Shown one piece after another: positions 11,601 to 22,861 of a stretch of 64,000 nucleotides of DNA. The stretch comes from Simmondsia chinensis (Eukaryota > Streptophyta > Magnoliopsida > Caryophyllales > Simmondsiaceae): contig JAGTTD010000018.1 of NCBI GenBank assembly GCA_018398585.1, forward strand, positions 813,501-877,500. Direction: 5' to 3'. The notes below the pieces were generated by a model. It was given only the letters and a program-made list of their open reading frames with translations. It did not search any database and was not told where the DNA came from. A program made the translations under genes and the position numbers. Each line of letters begins with the position of its first letter. Position 1 is the first letter of the stretch.

Positions 11601-14600
11601 ATTAATAACATTGGACTTGATTGAAACAGTTTTAATTATACAGTGAACAAATTGGCGCAATCAAGGGTATAAGGACTAAATTGGCACAATTAGCAAAGTA
11701 CACAAACTAATGATGTAAATAACCCAATATTTTTTATAAAGAACAAATAACCGTATATTATATTTGCAATATATTAATGACGAATTGGACAATTATTTAA
11801 GTGTGACACCTTTTTCTAATAGTTTGAAGCATGTAAATACATTTATATATATGTTTTCTACTAAATAAAAGAACAATATATATGTATTACGTAGGTTGTT
11901 ATGAAAGCATTATTGCATAACAATCATACATAATGGAAACTAGATAACATAATGGCCTGCGTTTGATTCTCTTTGTATTCCATATTTTGGGCAGGCAGGA
12001 TTGAGATAAAAAAACACACAATACCAAGCATATATTCATAATCCAACAATTCACCGGTCATAGTCACCCAGATCACCATATTCCTTCCAGACGCTTCATG
12101 ATTATGAGAGCATCATCATATCAAGTTTAGTGTTCAAATAATATCAAGTTTGATACCAACAACAACAACAAAACCAATGCCAGCCAACGTGAGGTCATGG
12201 GGTGGGGTGGGGTGGGGGGAGAGAAGGGAAAAAAAGAGAAAGGAAGGGGGTGGGGGGGGAAGGTATGCAGCCTTTCCCCTCTAAGGTCATAACAATTTCA
12301 TTTAATTGGATACACGAGTTGGATTCTCATACTACTTTCTTATGTCTGATCCTTTCATCAAACTTACTATTACTTAACAAAAACATAAGTTTGATGAATA
12401 GGATCTATCATATAAAACTACGACGAAAATTCAATTAGTATATCCTATTTAATTAACAAAGGATTTGCTGTAAACATTATAATGGAAATCGGAATGAGGT
12501 TAGGTAATATTGAGCTACTCATAAAGTAAAAGGCACAGATTAATGGGTAATCCAATTCTAATGAGAAAAAAGAAGCAACAACAACAATCTAAACATTTCT
12601 CCCACAAGGCAGGAAGCAATGGAAGTAAAAGCTAATTTTAAAAAGATAGAAAAAGGAACGCTAAGATCAAAGAACTGAATTTTTTTTTACAATGGTAAAG
12701 AGATAAAACATTGCCCCCAACTAAAACCACCAACATTTGGAGGCAGGGAAAGTGAGCTTTCAAACCCAAGACCTTATGCTTGGAAGGTGTGGAGAGACTA
12801 GTCAGTAAACCAAATCTGATAGCTCAGATCAAAGAACTAATGGCACACGATAAACTCACATGAAAACAAAACCCCCTCCTCCAAATCCCAAGTAGCGAGA
12901 TATTGAAGTATCGGCACATGCTTGAAAGATAACTTCTAACAGCAGCTAATAAAGAGTTAACCAGTCACTTACTCTGGCCATGTTGAAGGATGGAAACCTT
13001 GCAAAAGCTTTTGACAAAACATCGTCATTCACCTCATTTCCGAGGTCACCACAAAATAAGCGATAATCATCTACAGAAACAGCAAGGCATTTGAAAAATA
13101 TGAGTTCAGCACAACATGCAAAAGAAATGCTCTCAACAGCAAATAACAGAAGTTAGTAGGTACAGGGAAAGCAACACACAGTCTGAGAAATACAAATCCA
13201 ACCATCCAGAAACGGATGAATCTTACAGAACCTTTTTATTACCAGAGAAGAGTGCAATTACATCGTTAGCCAATCAAGCAAAGGTAGTCTCTCTCGACAC
13301 CCACGGGTAAAACCTAAATTTCTTGTTGTAAAAAGAATAAAAAGAGCCAATTTTTGGGAAATTAAGTTCAAAAATTACTCAGCAGAAGTCACCACTAATA
13401 CCCGGTCAACATTTATAGGATGGTACTCACCCATGACTAGTCTTCAGACTACCACGTTTAATTTTCAGCTGTTACGTGGTTAAAATGCACACATTCAGAT
13501 AACGTTTTGCATGAACAGGATCACTCTAACAGGCAATAGCATCTCTCAGCAGAAACAAGGATAACAATCCATTAATCAGAGTGCAGGAGCTGACAGACTA
13601 GCATATGTGGACAGAGAATCAATTCATCTATTCTCTCACTTCTAGTCCCAAGGCCGTATTCACTCCTATCGACTCAGTGTCGATCAACAGCTTGCTGGGC
13701 ACTACGTAGCCAAGTTATCCGGATCTAACTTTTTGTAGTCTTAACTCTTAATAAGCTTAATATTCAAGATTGCATATTGAAATAGAGACCATACATTCTT
13801 TAACTTTTTGGACAGAGAGCCTTAGGGGCTTCCTTGACATAGCCTTGGCCGATTTGCAAAAGGATTTGAGGGCTTTGTGTTATTAGTTTTTGGTTTTTGA
13901 TGTCTAATCTTATCTTTAGCTCTTTTTACATTCTCTCTCTTAATAATATATATTCGATCAGAAAAAAGTTATTCGAATCTAACTTGTATGGTATGTACTA
14001 GCGCTGTATACCTCCCCTCCTCTCAAGCGCAAACACGCAAATAAAAGAAACACTAGAACGCTAAAGATGCATATTTCAAGGGCATCACAGACCACAACCA
14101 ACATAAAGCTCGTATAATTGCTCGCATCTCAATATAAAAAGCAAAACATATACAAAAGGCGTTGGGACATGGACATGCCGTACAAACATGAGGAGAAACG
14201 TCAGAAGTACAAATTGCAGACATTACAGACACCAGATTTTGGGAATCATGTATTATGTGTCTACCAAACCTTCACTGTTTCAGGTTCAACTTCAGTCATC
14301 TCAAACTATAGCTAATGCAGCAATCAGCACAAAATGTTATTCCATGCAAACATTTGTTCAGATAAACATCAACACAACAAGTTAGCAAATAAAAAAGAAA
14401 AGGGACAAAACAAGGGGCGGTAAGAAGGAAAGAAACACCAAGAAATAAAGATGTCGGACCATACTTTCTGGCCACTCTGCAAGAGTAGGATCCTCCCAAG
14501 ACTGCCCAGCAGCTTTACGAGGTATTGCTTTCTTCTTCGTTTCAGCTTTGTGCTCGATGTCACTGCTTGCAAGAGCAGCTTTTACGCTCTCTAACGCTTC

Positions 14601-17600
14601 AGGGGTAATTGTTTGTGCATCCTTCTGAAATAACTGATGTGCCTGTTCACAAATATAAGTTACATTACAAATGGCTCTTGCAATCTGCTATGAGAAACAG
14701 CTCGTTATTCACAACAAAGCCTACAACAAAATTGGAACTCATTTCAAAAGGGACATTGACCCCAGGCTGTACATATCTAGCAAATTCTTTTGCTTCACAA
14801 ATCATCATCCCTTGTAAACACTTGTCGTTTACAGCACCCTCCTAGTTTAGGGGGGCAAGGATCAAGTGCAGTGCCTACATGGCACAGCCAAAAAATAAAA
14901 AAATATATATTTTTTTTATTTTATATATATTTATATATATATATATAATATATTTATATATAATTTATATTTATCAAAAAATTATTAATAATTTAAATTA
15001 TTATTTGATAACTTAAATAAAAATTTCACGGGCACCTAAATAATAAAATAACATTTCATCATCTAATATATAAATTTGTATCTTGAGTATTTATTAATCA
15101 GATATATGTTAAAATTTTAGATGTCTATTAAATTTTGATAATTTCATTTTTTTCAACAAAAATTTAATATCCGTTTTCATTTGATGTTTTAAATAAAAAT
15201 TTAACAGGTACCTAAATAATAAAATGACATTTCATCATCTATAATATAAATTTGTATTTTGAATATTTATTAATCAAATATCTATGAGTTTGATATTTTC
15301 AACAAAAAAAAGATATTTAACGGATACATTATCTGACCCAAAAAAAAAAGATATTTTCAACAAAAATTTAACGGATACATAAGATATCCATTAAATTTGG
15401 TGATTAATAATTATTCAAAATACAAAATTTTAATAATTTTACAATTTTAAACTTAAAAAAAACCCCTATACATTAAATTTGGTGATTAATAATTATTCAA
15501 AATACAAAATTTTAATAATTTTACAATTTTAAACTTAAAAAAATCCCCCCCCCCCCTCTCTCTCGCCCCACTGTCCCCCCCCCCCCCCCCCCCCCCCTTC
15601 TCTTGGCCCCCTCCCTCTCTCTCTCTTCCCCCCGCCCCCCCCCCCCCCCCCCCCCCCCCCCCTCAAAAAAAAAAATCAATGCTGCAGGGCTGCCCGCAGC
15701 ACTCGATCCTTCCCCAGTTTAGGGCCTGCTTCATACTGTTTTCTATTTGCATTTTTCAGTTTTTCACACAAACTGAAAACCATAGGAAATAATTTATCCT
15801 GGTCTTTGGTTTATTATTTTCGGTTTTTCATAATTGAAAATAGAAAACCAAAACTAGAAAAAACTATTTTCAGAACTGTTTATCATAAACTAAAAACTGC
15901 TACCAGGTAGTGTTTCAAGTTTGCGGAGATCTGAGGTTCAACTTAACTCCTTGGTGATCAAAATTTCTATAACGTAACTTCCCGACAATCTTAATACTCA
16001 AGATGCTTGTAGAAACGGAGACCTTTTACGGCTTTGTCACCGGGAATCTGTGTAATGTCTTCCAAAGTAGGGAAACACACTGTCAATTATTTTTGCATTG
16101 TGTGGAGGCCTGAAATCCTTGGTGCAAGCTATTCTCTCTTTCTGACTAGATGTGAATTATTCCATGATCAGTTCAAAGTATCCCTCTGATCAAGTTCTAT
16201 GGCATAGGAAGGAGGAAAGGCGTCCTGATGTTATTCTCGGTGGCTAAGATTGCAATTTTTACTGTATCTGGTTATAAAGAAATGCTATAGGTTTCAAATA
16301 TCAATATACACCATTGAATTTCCTATGGGATAAGGTGGTCTTCTAAAGAGCCCTTTCGGCTAGGAGCTTTGGGAGCTTCATGGACATAGCATTGACATAT
16401 TTGCAAAAGAATTGGAGGCTTTATGTTATTAGTTTTTCTATTATTTTAATGATTCGGGACAACTTGTCGTTAACTTTTTATACATTCTTTCTCTCTTAAT
16501 GATATTTCTTTTTTGATCAAAAAAATTCTATAACGTGTAATTTAATTCCAGTTACACAGTCACTTTGAATTAATTTGCAAAAACAAATGGAAATCAACAC
16601 TAATTCAAACTCACAAGGTCTACTAATAGGTTATGATCCAAACCCGAAACATAGCAAAAGGAAAATAAGAAAAAGCAACAATCATAATACTTCTACCAGA
16701 CCAAAACAATTAGTACCAATAAAAAAAAAAAAATTGACAATATATATGAGCTGGATTTTCAAAAAAGTTCCACTGAATTAGGATGAAAGATATTTATCCA
16801 TTAGCGACATATGTGTCAAGTTAGTATTTTACAACAAAAATCATAATATTATGACAAAGTGTTTTATTTATGTTCCAGGCCAGCAATTTCTAATAAATAT
16901 CTATCGAATTTTAGCAAAGAGTATCTTAAATTTTGAAAATTTAGGGCCCCTGAGTGATAAAATCTTTAAACCTTGTGATACCTAGTTGTATACATTGAAA
17001 CCTCAAGGTACTTAGTGATAAATCCTCAAATCTCATGGCACCTAAGTTATAAATTTCCTAAAATTAAAGAGTGAACATATAATACAATCCAAAATATAGT
17101 GGTTAAGTGAGAGGTAGTATAAGTATAAATGAATAGGCTAAGTCCTTTAGTCCATACTCGTCCCCTAATTCTATAAATAGGGGCCTTTAGTGTAGAAGAG
17201 CGTGAATAAATGATTTCAGCTCTCTTAACGAGAAAGCTTTTCAATTTCTTTACTCTACTCCTAAAGGCCAAGGAAAAAAGAGGTCCGCCTCGAATACCTC
17301 TCTCTAGGTCTCTCCCTACGGATTTCATGGTGCTTGGCAATTTGCCTGAGGATCTTTCTTGCTAGAATTGGGGAAAGGATTGTCTTTTCCGCTAATTCTA
17401 GTGAAAACATAAGGCATTTTGCCAAGCAGCTTGGGCGAGAGTAGTACCAGGATGGGTGACCTCCTGGAAAGTCCTCGTGTTACCAACCCTATAAGGTTGG
17501 GGGTCCTCGGAAACAACCTCTCGGCAGGGTTACACCCTGAACGGGTAAGGCTGCTTACATCCACTCCTCCTAGACCCCGCTTATGCGGGGAGCCTTTGAG

Positions 17601-18390
17601 ACACTGGGTCTGTTGTTGTTGTTGTCTCTCTCTCCCCTCCATACCTTCCCCTGTCCTATAGTTTATATTTGTAAATTGATACAAACTAAAATATAGTTGT
17701 TAAGTGAGAGCTAGTTTAAGTATTAATAAATAGGTTAAGTCCTTTATTAACAACTATACCCCTCCCCTAACTCTATATATGGGAGCCTTAGCGAAGGGGA
17801 GGAGCCAGATGATTTTAATTGAGTTCTCTCTCACTCTCTCTCTAGGTCTCTCCCTCCCCTCACTTTTCATCTCTCTCTCTCCCCTACCGTCCTCTATAAT
17901 ACACTTATACTTGTAAAGCTTCCTCGGAGTGGATGATTGAGTGGTTTAATTGTTTGGATTGATATGGTTTGTATCAGATATCTTCCTATACTATACAGTT
18001 TACACTGAATATATACAAATATATTACTATTTTGAGTTGAATGATTGTTTGATTGTGTATTCATTGATTGAATTGATTGGACTGATTTGGGTTGTATCAG
18101 CATATAAGTTGAATAATCAACTGCATAACGAAAATTTTGATATCTCCACCAACCTGCTGATACTGAGGCAACGCATAAACGCCGGGCGCAGGATACGCCG
18201 GCGGCACAACGGCGGTGGTCGGAACGCTGACCCCCGGGACAGGGGCAGGAACCGGCGGCGCCACCAGCTGCGGTCCAATGTAAGGATGTTGCTGCTGTTG
18301 AAGATGAAACGGCGTCGGAAAGTACGTCCCGTTGGAATACGTGAACTGCGAAGAAATTGATGTTGATGCCGATGACGGTAACGACGCCAT
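8574..18390 (-). CDS. RBM42: RBM42-like RRM RNA-binding protein, 249 aa, six exons
   Basis: Coding exons on the minus strand are 18390-18154, 14642-14465, 13070-12973, 10387-10291, 9139-9054 and 8627-8574. They total 750 nt, all phases agree and all five introns are GT-AG. Residues 1-79 are a low-complexity Pro/Gln/Tyr-rich N-terminus (MASLPSSAST start). Residues 80-138 contain QTITPEALE and a Lys-rich stretch. One RRM spans about 140-222, with RNP2 LFCGDL and RNP1 KGFGFVSF, followed by VGNRPIKLRKSNW. The end is basic (KKAKLPKKSILHK). This order matches RBM42, a nuclear protein linked to the spliceosomal tri-snRNP and mRNA in animals; the plant role is inferred. The length is typical of the plant family. 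Introns 1 and 3 are enlarged by transposable elements, and the last intron uses a CT microsatellite before its acceptor. Two telo-boxes lie just upstream of the ATG. Confidence 0.93.
8635..8671. repeat. AG/CT dinucleotide microsatellite at the last splice acceptor
   Basis: An uninterrupted AG run on the plus strand reads as CT on the minus strand. It ends a few bases before the acceptor GCTGCAG of the last exon of the RBM42-like gene, so it forms most of that intron's polypyrimidine tract. Confidence 0.9.
10598..11725. mobile_element. hAT-like MITE in intron 3 of the RBM42-like gene, split by another MITE
   Basis: The left end GGGGTTATTTACC and right end GTAAATAACCC are inverted. The flanks are AATATTAT and AATATTTT (7 of 8 match). 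Both sides carry the family text 'dropped constant' sequences such as TTAGTCCCT near one end and AGGGACTAAT-like sequence near the other. A second element at 10711-11479 lies inside. Related elements occur at 18716, 24650, 58221 and 63234. Confidence 0.7.
10711..11479. mobile_element. Tourist-like MITE nested in the preceding MITE
   Basis: Terminal inverted repeats GGCTCCGTTTGTTT and AAACAATCGGAGCC are flanked by CTA on both sides. Subterminal sequence is rich in GGAAAA and TTTTCC blocks that fold back. A three-base duplication and this terminus suggest a PIF/Harbinger (Tourist) affiliation. A second family member lies at 21628-22461. Confidence 0.65.
12158..12290 (-). mobile_element. Degraded Au-like SINE
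   Basis: Reading the minus strand, a GGCTGCATACC block is followed by an expanded C-rich stretch and then a TTG-repeat tail (AACAACAACAAC on the plus strand at 12162). The middle is distorted by G runs. It lies in intron 3 of the RBM42-like gene. Confidence 0.5.
13790..13970 (+). mobile_element. L1-type LINE 3' end
   Basis: The sequence reads like the other L1 ends of the window: a GACATAGCCTTGGCC block, GGATTTGAGGGCTTTGTG, then a 3' UTR ending in CTCTCTTAATAATATA and a short A run. Only the extreme 3' part is kept. It lies in intron 2 of the RBM42-like gene (13071-14464), antisense to it. Confidence 0.55.
14880..15662. repeat. AT-rich low-complexity block followed by poly-C tracts
   Basis: A very AT-rich stretch holds TATATA runs and a duplicated 80-base segment (about 15390-15465 and 15467-15540). 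It passes into several long C runs, broken by CT repeats, to 15662. No coding capacity is seen. The C runs are of uncertain length in any assembly. The block lies in intron 1 of the RBM42-like gene. Confidence 0.6.
15720..15912. mobile_element. Foldback MITE in intron 1 of the RBM42-like gene
   Basis: The left end has TGTTTTCTATTTGCATTTTT and TTTCAGTTTTTC. The right end has the inverted AAACTAAAAACTGC and TACCAGG. Related foldbacks with the GTTTGCAGTTTT and AAAACTGCAAAC ends lie at 33526, 38287 and 53484. Target-site duplications are not clear. Confidence 0.5.
16040..16530 (+). mobile_element. L1-type LINE 3' end with zinc-binding RT domain remnant
   Basis: Translation with frameshifts resembles the zf-RVT region that follows reverse transcriptase in plant L1 elements, including ETHCQLFLHC and NFLWDKVVF. 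It is followed by a 3' UTR and an A-rich end (GATCAAAAAAA). The fragment is interrupted by stops and lies antisense in intron 1 of the RBM42-like gene. Confidence 0.65.
17318..17617 (+). mobile_element. 5S-headed Au-like SINE carrying a small foldback
   Basis: The head from GATTTCATGG and then GCTTGGGCGAGAGTAGTACC, with GGATGGGTGACCTCCTGG, matches the plant 5S rRNA gene interior. It continues into the 5S 3' end (AAGTCCTCGTGTT). The Au-like body follows (AGGTTGGGGGTCCTCGGAAA, GGTAAGGCTGCTTACATC, GAGACACTGGG) with a TTG-repeat tail. A foldback of about 95 bp interrupts the head at 17332-17427. This copy keeps the 5S 3' end that the copy at 60739 lacks. Confidence 0.85.
17332..17427. mobile_element. 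Miniature foldback inside the 5S-derived head
   Basis: The ends GCTTGGCAATTTGCCT and AGGCATTTTGCCAAGC are inverted. CTAGAATT and AATTCTAG form a second inverted pair inside. GCTTGG occurs at both junctions with the 5S sequence, consistent with a short target duplication. There is no coding capacity. Confidence 0.6.
17678..18099 (+). mobile_element. Solo LTR, TGATAC...GTATCA family
   Basis: The ends TGATACAA and TTGTATCA are inverted, and the element contains TCTATATATGGGAGC as a TATA region. Copies occur at 17079 (broken) and 21145. No internal domain follows. Clear target-site duplications are not seen, perhaps because it abuts another copy. It lies within intron 1 of the RBM42-like gene, only about 50 bases from exon 1. 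Confidence 0.7.
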
Positions 18391-18700
18391 GAACGGCGGA
18401 TTTGAATCTCGGACGATGATGCGTTGAGTTTATCGGAGATGAATGAGTGAATTAGGGTTTGGATTTTGCGTTAATGGAAATTTAGGGTTCCTCGTGCAAA
18501 ATCGATGAAAGGATTAAGATAAAACTCAGAAATTATCTACGTAAATTCGCTATGTAAAGAGGAGACGATGAGTTTGTCGAAGATGAATGAGTGAAATTAG
18601 GGTTTGGATTTGTGTTCATATAAATTTTAGGGTTCTTCGAGCGAGAGAGAGAGAGAAGGAATTTGATGAAAGGGGAAGAATAGGAGACTTCTGGAATTCT
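18391..18700 (-). promoter_or_regulatory. Duplicated leader of the RBM42-like gene with two telo-boxes
   Basis: Two imperfect direct copies of a segment with GATGAATGAGTGAA and ATTAGGGTTTGGATTT lie about 145 bp apart. On the minus strand each gives AAACCCTAA, the telo-box, at 18452-18460 and 18597-18605. Telo-boxes are typical of leaders of plant genes for translation and RNA processing. The transcription start is not visible. Confidence 0.6.
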
Positions 18701-18715
18701 CTACAAAAATTTGGA

Positions 18716-19240
18716 GTAATTTATATTAGTCCTCCTATTTTTAATTTTATTTAAATTAATTTTTTAATTTTTAATAAAATACAAGATAATTCGAAAAAAT
18801 TTTAACAAAGTTCCAATATGCTCCGTGCATCGCACGGGACTAGTTTTATTTAAATTGATCCTTTATTTTTTTTAAGTTGTTAAAATTAGTCCTCTATTTT
18901 TTGTTTAAAATGGTCTCTCTTTTTTATTTTATGACAAAATTAGTCCAATGTCTTTTAAATTTTTATCTGGTTTTAATCACAATACGGGGGACTAATTTTG
19001 TCATTAAATTAGATAAAAGTTAAAAAAGACGATGGCCTAATTTTGCTATAAAATAAAACAAGAGAAACCATTTTGAACGAGATAAAAGATAAGGGACTAA
19101 TTTGAACAAATTTAAAAAATTGATGGATTGAGTTGAATACAGTTATAAAGATGAGGGATCAATTTGAATAAAAAAAGAAGATAAAGGACTAATTTAAATA
19201 AATTAAAAAAGATAAATGACCAATGGTGTAAATAATTTGC
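18716..19240. mobile_element. hAT-like MITE, GGGTTATTTAC-related family
   Basis: The left part TAATTTATATTAGTCCTCC and the right part ending GGTGTAAATAATTTGC are inverted relatives of the MITE ends at 58221 and 63234. The inside is made of repeated GGGACTAAT, TTTGAACAAAT and their complements. Target duplications are not clear. Confidence 0.5.
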
Positions 19241-19789
19241 GACGGTTAAGTTAGAGTTGGCTAAATGGATAAATGTAAGAGTGGTAATGGTTCGGTTACT
19301 CTTATTGAAAATATTTCAATTTGGTTAATCGTAGTTAAAATATTTAAAAATTGCTAATTGTAGTTACGATATTTAAAAAGCGCTAAACTGGCTAGCTGAC
19401 TTTCGATAAATCAATAATTCAATTCGGTCATTCTGATTAATTAATAACCAGAAAAATAATACAATGCTTTTTTCATGTTATGTAATCTACCTAATTGTAG
19501 TTTGTAAATATCCATGAAATGCATTAAACGTAGGAAGATTCAATAAATTATGAGCTTACAGCCCAGTTATAGAAAATTACGCGTATGATATCTAATTTTA
19601 ACCAATACGTGGGCAAACAAATAGCACTGGATCGTGGCAAAGTAGTGCTCAGTTAATATCTATGATGTAACAATAGGGCATAGGATTCTATAATATGAGA
19701 TGAAATGAGGGGGAAGAGATAAAATATATCGTATATTATGGAATAGTTACTTCAATCTGTTTTTAATTTTAGATCTGAGACTGCACCCA
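19241..19789. other. AT-rich intergenic sequence
   Basis: I see no gene, clear repeat terminus or conserved domain here. Confidence 0.4.
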
Positions 19790-20440
19790 ATGGTGCCCCC
19801 AAAAAAAGGCATCGTTGGATTTTGGGACTCCCGTGAGTCCCAACGGGAGCCCCACAAATGGGGCTTCACTAGTTCTCCTCCCCATACTAGACCGACCGGT
19901 GCTGATATGCACCCTAGAGGCTGGACAAAGCCTCCTTTCGGCTTTTTGAAAATAAATTGCGATGCAGGATTGATTGTAGGAGTAGGAACGCTTCCTTGGC
20001 AGTTATTGCAAGGAATCACAAAAGGCCATCTTGTTGTGGGTTGGTGTGGATCCTCATGGGACCGGTTAACGTCTTCGGCTGAAGCTCAAGCCTTGAGAGC
20101 GGTTGTCTCTTTAGCTGTTTGCCTAGGGTCATTTAATTTTCGAATCGGATTATAAACCTGTTATTAATGTTGTCTTAGCCAGTAAAAATGATTGTAATAT
20201 TGATTATGAAGTGATCATTAGTGATATTAGGATGATTCAAGCCATACTTGTTTCGTTGCATTTTGTTTGTGTGCCGAGGCACTGTAATTCGATAGCCCAT
20301 TGCATGGCAAAGAATCATCTTAAAGTTACACGTTCGCACTTTTATGTGGATGGTATTTGTAGCGATGTTATGTTATGTATTATTCTGGACTCTTCTTTTG
20401 TAATATAGTTGCCTTCGGGATTTGTTTTGCCAAAAAAAAT
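19790..20440 (+). mobile_element. LINE-associated RNase H remnant (RVT_3-like)
   Basis: Translation gives KPPFGFLKINCDAG, then SSAEAQALRAVVSLA, and after a frameshift near 20150 SLHFVCVPRHCNSIAHCMAK. This is the plant RNase H-like domain often found at the C-terminus of L1-type LINEs. In it, the NCDA aspartate, the AEA glutamate and the later R-x-x-N-x-x-A-H segment are the recognisable landmarks. An A-rich end near 20438 suits a LINE 3' terminus. It is a pseudogene fragment. Confidence 0.75.
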
Positions 20441-20644
20441 AATAATAAATAAGAGTGAAGCTCCATTTCTTTTCTTTTTTTTTGTTATTATTTGTTTAGT
20501 TTAGTAATTTTTTAATTAATAAAATATTTTAAATTTTACTTAAAAATGCATTTTAAATTCAATCAAAATTTGCACACTAAATTTGAGTGCTTCCTTCGAT
20601 TTAAATATTAATGCTAAATTATTACTCAAAAACATGTATTCTAA

Positions 20645-20800
20645 CACAACAATAACAATAAACCCAGTGCCACAAAGAGCTCCCGCATAAGCAAGGTATG
20701 GGAGGTAGATGTATGCAGCTTTTCCCATTCCGAGAGCTACCCTGAAGGGAGGCTGTTTATAAGGACCCCGGACCTGAAACGCTAGTCCACAGCATCGAAG
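20645..20800 (-). mobile_element. Au-like SINE
   Basis: Reading the minus strand: GGTCCTTATAAACAGCCTCC, then GGAAAAGCTGCATACATC, GCGGGAGCTC and CACTGGGTTTATTG with an AAC-type tail on the plus strand. The head beyond 20790 differs from the 5S-type heads and is not identified. Confidence 0.75.
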
Positions 20801-21144
20801 CATGACAGCCTGGCATCAAGAGAGCGGTAAGAATATGAGTCGGGCAAAGTAAGAGGCAGGCATAGTGAGCAAACTCAATGCAAGCACGCTAGGCAAGTAA
20901 TAGGCAGAGAAATAGCAGTTGCAGTTATACTTTACAAATAAGTCGATAAGCAGATAGTACATAGATAGTAAGTTGTAAATCAGGATATCAAATATGCACA
21001 TAAGTGCATCCAGGAGGAAGTGAAAGGCCTAGAAACATTGGTGATACCACTAATAAACTGGACTATCCTACTCTACGCCGCTACATCTGCTACCCCTATG
21101 CTAGCCTTCCATTAGGCTCTTATTTTGATAATTTTAATTCATTC

Positions 21145-21523
21145 TAATACAATAGAAAAATATAGTAGTTAAGTGAGGAGTAGTTTAGGTACTAATAGAT
21201 AGATAAGTTATTTATTACAACTATACCCCTCCCATAATTCTATATATAGGGGCATTTAGTTCAAAAGAGATACATAATGGAAGATTTGAATGTTTGAGTT
21301 TCTCTTCCCTTCTCCGGGTCTCTCCCCCCCTTCTTCGTCTAGTCCCTCTCTCCCCCTATCTTCCCTTGTCCTACACCTTATATTATGTAAGTTTCTTTAT
21401 ACTTTACCGTTTATACGGAATATATACACTACATTTTACAAATTATAGTATCTGGAGTGGTTTAATTGGGATCTTTGGTTTGTATTGGTTTGATTAAGTG
21501 TTGAATTGATTGCGGTTCGTATC
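21145..21523 (+). mobile_element. Solo LTR, TGATAC...GTATCA family
   Basis: The sequence is homologous along its length to 17678-18099, with TCTATATATAGGGG, a CT-rich leader and the end TTCGTATCA. The first base pair has changed (TAATAC). The flanks are CATTC and CATTA, four of five bases, consistent with a decayed 5-bp duplication. Confidence 0.7.
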
Positions 21524-21627
21524 ACATTATCTCAATATCCTCCTTTCCAAATAATATTAACTATTAAAATAATATAAATAATATAAATAATATTAACTAT
21601 TAAAATAATTAAAAAATATAAGATTAA

Positions 21628-22461
21628 GGCTCCATTTGTTTCGATGGAATTACTTTTCCCACGGAAAACATTTTCCCTTGGAAAAGGTTTTCCATAGAAA
21701 ATGCAATTTCCCTTTACGTTTTCCGTTGTTTGTTTCAACGGAAAATATTGTCTCATCTTACGATATTCATTGTTCGTTTTAAATAAAAATATCTTTTATT
21801 AATCATCATATACCTAGTCATAGGACAACATAAGTAGCGATATAATATATTTAAAATTCTCTAGGCTACGTGTGCTTATGAAAAAGTTATATTTTAATAA
21901 AGAAATAGGGAAATCAATACTAAGGTACCTGAGGTTTGACCATTTGTCACATATCTTGATATTTTAATATATGTAATGAGGTACCTTGAATTTGAATATT
22001 TTATTATCCAGGTATGAATAATTTTTTGTTGCTTAGTTCGATGTAAACGTTATTTCCTAATTATAGTATTCATTAGAGCGTTAATAGATAAAGATCTTTC
22101 AAATATAGAAGAATTTCATTCGGGAATCAAAATCAAATTGAACCACATAATTCACTCAAGGATTTGAAGCTGACTAATCATTCTTCTTAGAATTCTTGCT
22201 TGACATTATTACCTCTAGAATCTAAGATCTCGTCTAATTTATTTTCGTCTGATTTATATTTGAACTAACATATACCTTCGAAATTTTTTTTGTTGATTGG
22301 AATGATAACTTCCCTTCTTTCAAAAGGAATGTCATTTTCCCCCATTTGAGGGAAAAGTTTTTCCCCTGGAAAACCTTTTCCTTCACAAAATTTACGCCAA
22401 ACAACACAAGAGGGGAAAACTAATTCCGATAATGTGTTTTTCCCTTAAAACAAACGGAGCC
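21628..22461. mobile_element. Tourist-like MITE
   Basis: The ends GGCTCCATTTGTTT and AAACAAACGGAGCC are inverted, and the flanks are TAA and TGA. Subterminal TTTTCC and GGAAAA blocks fold back. It is the same family as 10711-11479. An AT-rich interior without coding capacity fills the middle. Confidence 0.7.
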
Positions 22462-22861
22462 TGAGTTTCAAAAGATAAGGCACCATTCATTTTTAATGAC
22501 GTGATAAAAATAAGTTTTTTTTTTACCACAAAAAAAAAAGTGATAAAAATAAGAGAAATTATCAACCGTAAGGCTTGATGATTTATTACTTAAGTATCTT
22601 GAGATTTTAATATATATAACGAGGTATCATGAAGTTTGAATATTTTTGTCTCCTGGGTATCCCATGTTAAAATTTGATGAATTTTTATAAGAATCTAATC
22701 AATTTTACTTAAAAAATATTGATGTAATACATGAATACGATGACATATATAAGCTAATGCCAATATTTTTATAAAAAATTCAATGAATTGTAATAAAATA
22801 TTACTGAATGTTGGTGTAGACCACCTAAAAATTACAGCAACTACATGTCATTTTTGCATTT
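22462..22861. repeat. AT-rich dispersed repeat remnants
   Basis: This contains fragments of a dispersed family recognised by AAGTATCTTGAGATTTTAAT and related phrases, also seen near 21900, 24400, 29250, 36900 and 63150. No gene is present. Confidence 0.4.

Larger units (their letters stand above)
17079..17677 (+). mobile_element. LTR of the TGATAC family, interrupted by a SINE
   Basis: From TAATACAATCC onward the sequence matches the LTR at 17678-18099: GTTAAGTGAGAG, then TCTATAAATAGGGG, then CT-rich leader. A 5S-headed SINE has inserted in the CT-rich part, with TCTCTCCCT on one side and TCTCTCCCC on the other. The right end runs directly into the next LTR copy. Confidence 0.55.

Noticed and set aside
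18097..18153. Extension of the first RBM42-like exon to the end of its open frame
   Set aside because: A GT donor after the YQQ codons gives a correct in-phase junction to the next conserved exon, so the remaining frame is intron.
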